From: CAZAQS01 sp964486825
GTDB lineage: Bacteria; Chloroflexota; Anaerolineae; Anaerolineales; UBA4823
DNA length: 17,176 nucleotides
Assembly: GCA_964486825.1 (NCBI GenBank)
Contig: CAZAQS010000093.1
Location: 1 to 17,176 of the forward strand
Direction: 5' to 3'
Shown here: positions 15,000 to 17,176 of the stretch, piece by piece
Layout: each line of letters begins with the position of its first letter
How positions within the stretch are numbered: the stretch's first letter is position 1
The notes under the pieces: model-generated
The model's input: only the letters and a program-made list of their open reading frames with translations
What the model was told of the DNA's origin: nothing
Databases searched by the model: none
Program-made: the position numbers and the translations under genes

Positions 15000-15398
15000 A
15001 TGAAAATTGCTGCTATTACCGACGATGGGAAGTTGATCAGCCAACACTTCGGACGAGCGCCCTATTACATGGTATTGACTGTCGAAGAAGGTCGTATCGT
15101 GGAGCGGGAGCTACGAGATAAGCTCGGCCATGCGCATTTCATGAACCAACCGCACGAACCGGAACTGCCCGGACAGCCTCACGGTATGGGGGCTGCTTCT
15201 CATAACAAGCACCTCCAAATGGCGGAGGTAATTTCTGATTGCGATGCACTCCTCTGTGGAGGAATGGGCATGGGTGCTTACCAAAGCATGGTGACACGCG
15301 GGATAAAGCCTGTCGTCACCCAGGTCCGGGAGATCGATCAGGCGGTGCTGGCATATGTCGAAGGAAAGCTCGTGGACCAGGTGGACCTGCTTCATTGA
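15000..15398 (+). CDS. NifX/NifB-type (dinitrogenase iron-molybdenum cofactor-like) protein
   Basis: A 132-residue single-domain protein. The N-terminus MKIAAITDDGKLISQHFGRA and the segment CDALLCGGMGMGAYQSM (81-97) are the family's hallmarks. The middle is rich in His (HAHFMNQPHEPELPGQPH, then HNKH), which suggests metal or metal-cluster binding. Family members related to NifX, NifY and the NifB C-terminus bind FeMo-cofactor precursors, but many, like this one, occur without nitrogenase genes and have unknown roles in iron-sulfur or metal handling. AGGAGAG precedes the ATG. It lies 52 bases after the cytochrome gene and 49 bases before the ferredoxin. Nitrogen fixation should not be inferred from it alone. 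Confidence 0.87.
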   Translation: MKIAAITDDGKLISQHFGRAPYYMVLTVEEGRIVERELRDKLGHAHFMNQPHEPELPGQPHGMGAASHNKHLQMAEVISDCDALLCGGMGMGAYQSMVTRGIKPVVTQVREIDQAVLAYVEGKLVDQVDLLH

Positions 15399-15447
15399 TC
15401 ATTTCAATGGTCCTCCTGCTCCGGCACAGACCGAGGAGAGACAAAAG

Positions 15448-15894
15448 ATGATGCAAGTGGATTTGGAAAAGTGTGAGGGCTGCGGAGAATGCCTGGAGGT
15501 CTGCCCGGTTGAAGCCATCTCATTGGTTCGAGGAAGGGCAGTCATCGACCCGGATACCTGTCTGGTCTGCGAAGCCTGCGCGCAAGCCTGTCCGCAAGGA
15601 GCAATTTCTGGATTCAGAATGCCTGTGCCGGTTATGGAGGATTTTCACCCAGAACCAGCCTATTCCATGGTCCCCTCTTCGCAAGCTGAAAGCCGTCTTG
15701 CCTGGGCTGCGCCAGTTCTCTCCTACGTGAGCAGAGAGATCCTCCCACGAGTGGTTGATTCCTTGATCGTGGCTCTCGATAGGCGTCTCTCCTCACCCGC
15801 TGCAGTACGGACGGTCTCACCCACATTCACGACCGCTCCAACCAGGGGTGGAAGGCGCCAGGTTCGGCGTCGCCGGAGATGCAGGAGCTTCTAA
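15448..15894 (+). CDS. Ferredoxin with two 4Fe-4S motifs and arginine-rich tail
   Basis: A 148-residue protein. Two CxxCxxCxxxCP motifs (Cys9, 12, 15, 19 and Cys38, 41, 44, 48) should each bind a 4Fe-4S cluster, as in bacterial 2[4Fe-4S] ferredoxins. A region of about 90 residues follows, including a possible amphipathic helix (SYVSREILPRVVDSLIVAL, 92-110), and the end is very basic (RRQVRRRRRCRSF). The start at 15448 is chosen for GAGGAGAG 7 bases upstream; the next codon is also ATG. Its TAA overlaps the ATG of the transporter gene (TAATG), so the two are translationally coupled. It probably passes electrons among the redox proteins of this operon. The tail could bind nucleic acid or acidic membrane surfaces, which is speculation. 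Confidence 0.87.
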   Translation: MMQVDLEKCEGCGECLEVCPVEAISLVRGRAVIDPDTCLVCEACAQACPQGAISGFRMPVPVMEDFHPEPAYSMVPSSQAESRLAWAAPVLSYVSREILPRVVDSLIVALDRRLSSPAAVRTVSPTFTTAPTRGGRRQVRRRRRCRSF

Positions 15895-16817
15895 TGAAAC
15901 TGTCGGTAATTCCTCACCTCAACGTCAAGAACCAGGTTCCCACCCTGGTGATTCTAGCTTTGATCGTAATCCTGGCCCTGCTGTTTGTGGGCCGGGGTGG
16001 TTTTGTGGTGCCCCAAGGCGCCCCAGAGCTGTCCCTCGGCCGTGAGCTTGGATTGGTAGCGGTCGGCCTCCTGGCTGGAACTTTGGGTGGCTTGATCGGT
16101 ACCGGCGGCTGTAGTGTTATGCTGCCCATCCTTCATTTCTGGATGGGGTATCCGGCGGCAATCGCCGTTGGTACCACGCTGTTCGCGGTTATCTTTACGG
16201 CCCTATCCGGGGCATACGGACACCTTGTGCGAGGAAATCTCGACCGGCGAGCGGTTGCCTATCTGGGAGGCGCAGGTGTCTTGGGTGTGATATTCGGGTC
16301 CTGGTTATTCACCTCTCTTGCCGATCAATCAAAGTCGCTGGGGTTTATTCTAGGCTTGATCTTCCTATGGCCTGCCCTGCGGATGATCTGGGAAGGCATC
16401 ACACAAGCAAAAATGCCGCAGCGAGAAGGGATTAAGATCTCTTCTCCAGCCGGGGGTCTTTCCATTTTCGGTATCCTTGTTGGCATTGCTACGGGGGTGG
16501 CCGGGTTGGGAGGCGGCTATGCCCTTGTGCCCGGATTGATCTACCTGTTTGGCGCCCCGGTATACATTACGATGGGCACTTCCCTGGCCACGATGATCCC
16601 CCTGGCAGTCGTGGGCGGAGGCATTAAGCTCGCCCAGGGATTCGTTGATCTGGGCGCCGGATTGGCATTAGCAGCCGGAACCGTAATTGGAGCACAGGTT
16701 GGAGCGGCCGTGATCAAGCGCTTTAAGCCATCCACCCTCAAGCTGCTGTTTGGCGTTTATTTCCTGTACGTAGCTGTCAAGTTTGTTGCGTCATTCTTTG
16801 GAATCAATATTTGGTAA
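15894..16817 (+). CDS. TauE/SafE-family membrane transporter
   Basis: A 307-residue integral membrane protein with about eight hydrophobic helices. It shows the two-fold family repeat, with related glycine-rich motifs GGLIGTGGCSVMLP (65-78) and GVAGLGGGYALVPG (201-214). The family is linked to export or import of sulfite, sulfoacetate, taurine-derived and other organic anions, and many members are of unknown substrate. I prefer the ATG at 15894, which has AGGAG 6 bases upstream and overlaps the ferredoxin stop (TAATG), over an ATG at 15879. Coupling to a ferredoxin and neighbourhood with cytochrome c and DUF5320 genes hints at a redox-linked sulfur or metal function, but that is inference. 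Confidence 0.88.
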   Translation: MKLSVIPHLNVKNQVPTLVILALIVILALLFVGRGGFVVPQGAPELSLGRELGLVAVGLLAGTLGGLIGTGGCSVMLPILHFWMGYPAAIAVGTTLFAVIFTALSGAYGHLVRGNLDRRAVAYLGGAGVLGVIFGSWLFTSLADQSKSLGFILGLIFLWPALRMIWEGITQAKMPQREGIKISSPAGGLSIFGILVGIATGVAGLGGGYALVPGLIYLFGAPVYITMGTSLATMIPLAVVGGGIKLAQGFVDLGAGLALAAGTVIGAQVGAAVIKRFKPSTLKLLFGVYFLYVAVKFVASFFGINIW

Positions 16818-16852
16818 GAATAGAATCTCAAATTGGAAAGGAGGTGAAACCT

Positions 16853-17176
16853 ATGCCAGGCGGAGATCGAACAGGCCCGAGAGGCTTTGGGCCAATGACC
16901 GGCCGCAGAGCCGGTTACTGTGCCGGGTACGACAGACCCGGGTTTGATAACCCGCATCCAGGATACGGCATGCGCTATGGCGGTAGTTATGGCGGCAGGG
17001 GGGGAGGTCATGGCTGGCGTCACTGGTATCATGCCACCGGGGTACCGGGTTGGGCGCGGGGCGGGTACGAGCCTGCTCCAAAGGGGGAAATGGGCGGTTT
17101 GAAAAAAGAAAGTAAATGGCTGAAGAGCCGGATTGAGGCTATCGACCGGCGCAGCGATGAACTGGAAAGAAAGGAA
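16853..17176 (+). CDS. DUF5320 domain-containing protein, partial
   Basis: An open frame of 108 codons that runs off the right edge. The N-terminus MPGGDRTGPRGFGPMTGR is the signature of the DUF5320 family of small glycine-rich proteins, found in anaerobes beside NifX-type proteins, ferredoxins and DUF134 regulators. Residues 30-75 are rich in Gly, Tyr, Arg and Trp and likely disordered. From about residue 84 a charged segment (SKWLKSRIEAIDRRSDELER) should form a coiled coil. AAGGAGGTGA lies a few bases upstream of the ATG. It follows the transporter by 35 bases and belongs to the same operon. No biochemical function is known to me. Confidence 0.85.
   Translation, partial: MPGGDRTGPRGFGPMTGRRAGYCAGYDRPGFDNPHPGYGMRYGGSYGGRGGGHGWRHWYHATGVPGWARGGYEPAPKGEMGGLKKESKWLKSRIEAIDRRSDELERKE

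Noticed and set aside
15355..15447. N-terminal extension of the ferredoxin from a GTG inside the NifX-type gene
   Set aside because: The ATG at 15448 has a strong, well-spaced ribosome binding site and gives the usual ferredoxin N-terminus; the extension is a shadow of the upstream gene.
15000..15894. Nitrogen-fixation locus, suggested by the NifX-type protein and ferredoxin
   Set aside because: No nifHDK, nifB or nifEN is seen; this domain is common in non-fixing anaerobes.

Overview
The window reads as chromosomal DNA from a free-living, probably anaerobic bacterium, most likely of the phylum Chloroflexota (Anaerolineae-like). Reasons: about half G+C, strong AGGAGG-type ribosome binding sites, a family-1 sugar-binding lipoprotein with an Ala/Pro-rich linker, FGGY kinases under a SorC-type regulator, an Asp-box propeller, and a NifX / two-cluster ferredoxin / DUF5320 gene set typical of anaerobes. 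The taxonomic call is an inference from gene content and style. No mobile element, CRISPR array, tRNA or rRNA is visible.

Region 1 (1-10779, with tatA to 11040) is a carbohydrate locus built around a divergent promoter region (4401-4726). Leftward run a SorC-family regulator, an FGGY kinase and, after a 419-base gap, the sugar-binding protein of an ABC importer with a twin-arginine signal; it runs off the left edge, and permeases would be expected there. Rightward run a SIS-domain sugar isomerase (TTG start), a zinc-dependent polyol/sugar dehydrogenase, a DXR-like (DRL) SAF-domain oxidoreductase, an L-fucose/L-arabinose-isomerase-like protein, a second FGGY kinase and a small tatA gene, ending in a clear terminator (11061-11090). 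Both directions have sigma-70-type promoters with 17-base spacers, and copies of TGAAC/GTTCA lie around them. Together the genes suggest import of a sugar, polyol or sugar acid, oxidation and isomerisation, phosphorylation, and entry into central metabolism. The substrate cannot be named from sequence, and the gene combination matches no pathway I can name with confidence.

Region 2 (11041-13415) holds two standalone genes: a leftward six-Asp-box beta-propeller protein without a signal peptide, and a rightward radical SAM protein of the COG0731 type ending in a hairpin.

Region 3 (13540-17176, runs off the right edge) is a probable redox/metal operon: an XRE-cupin regulator with its own AT-rich promoter, a membrane-anchored triheme cytochrome c, a NifX/NifB-type protein, a ferredoxin with two 4Fe-4S motifs and an arginine-rich tail, a TauE/SafE membrane transporter translationally coupled to the ferredoxin, and a DUF5320 protein. 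Spacings of 35-52 bases, one TAATG overlap and strong ribosome binding sites argue for co-expression. Its function is unknown.
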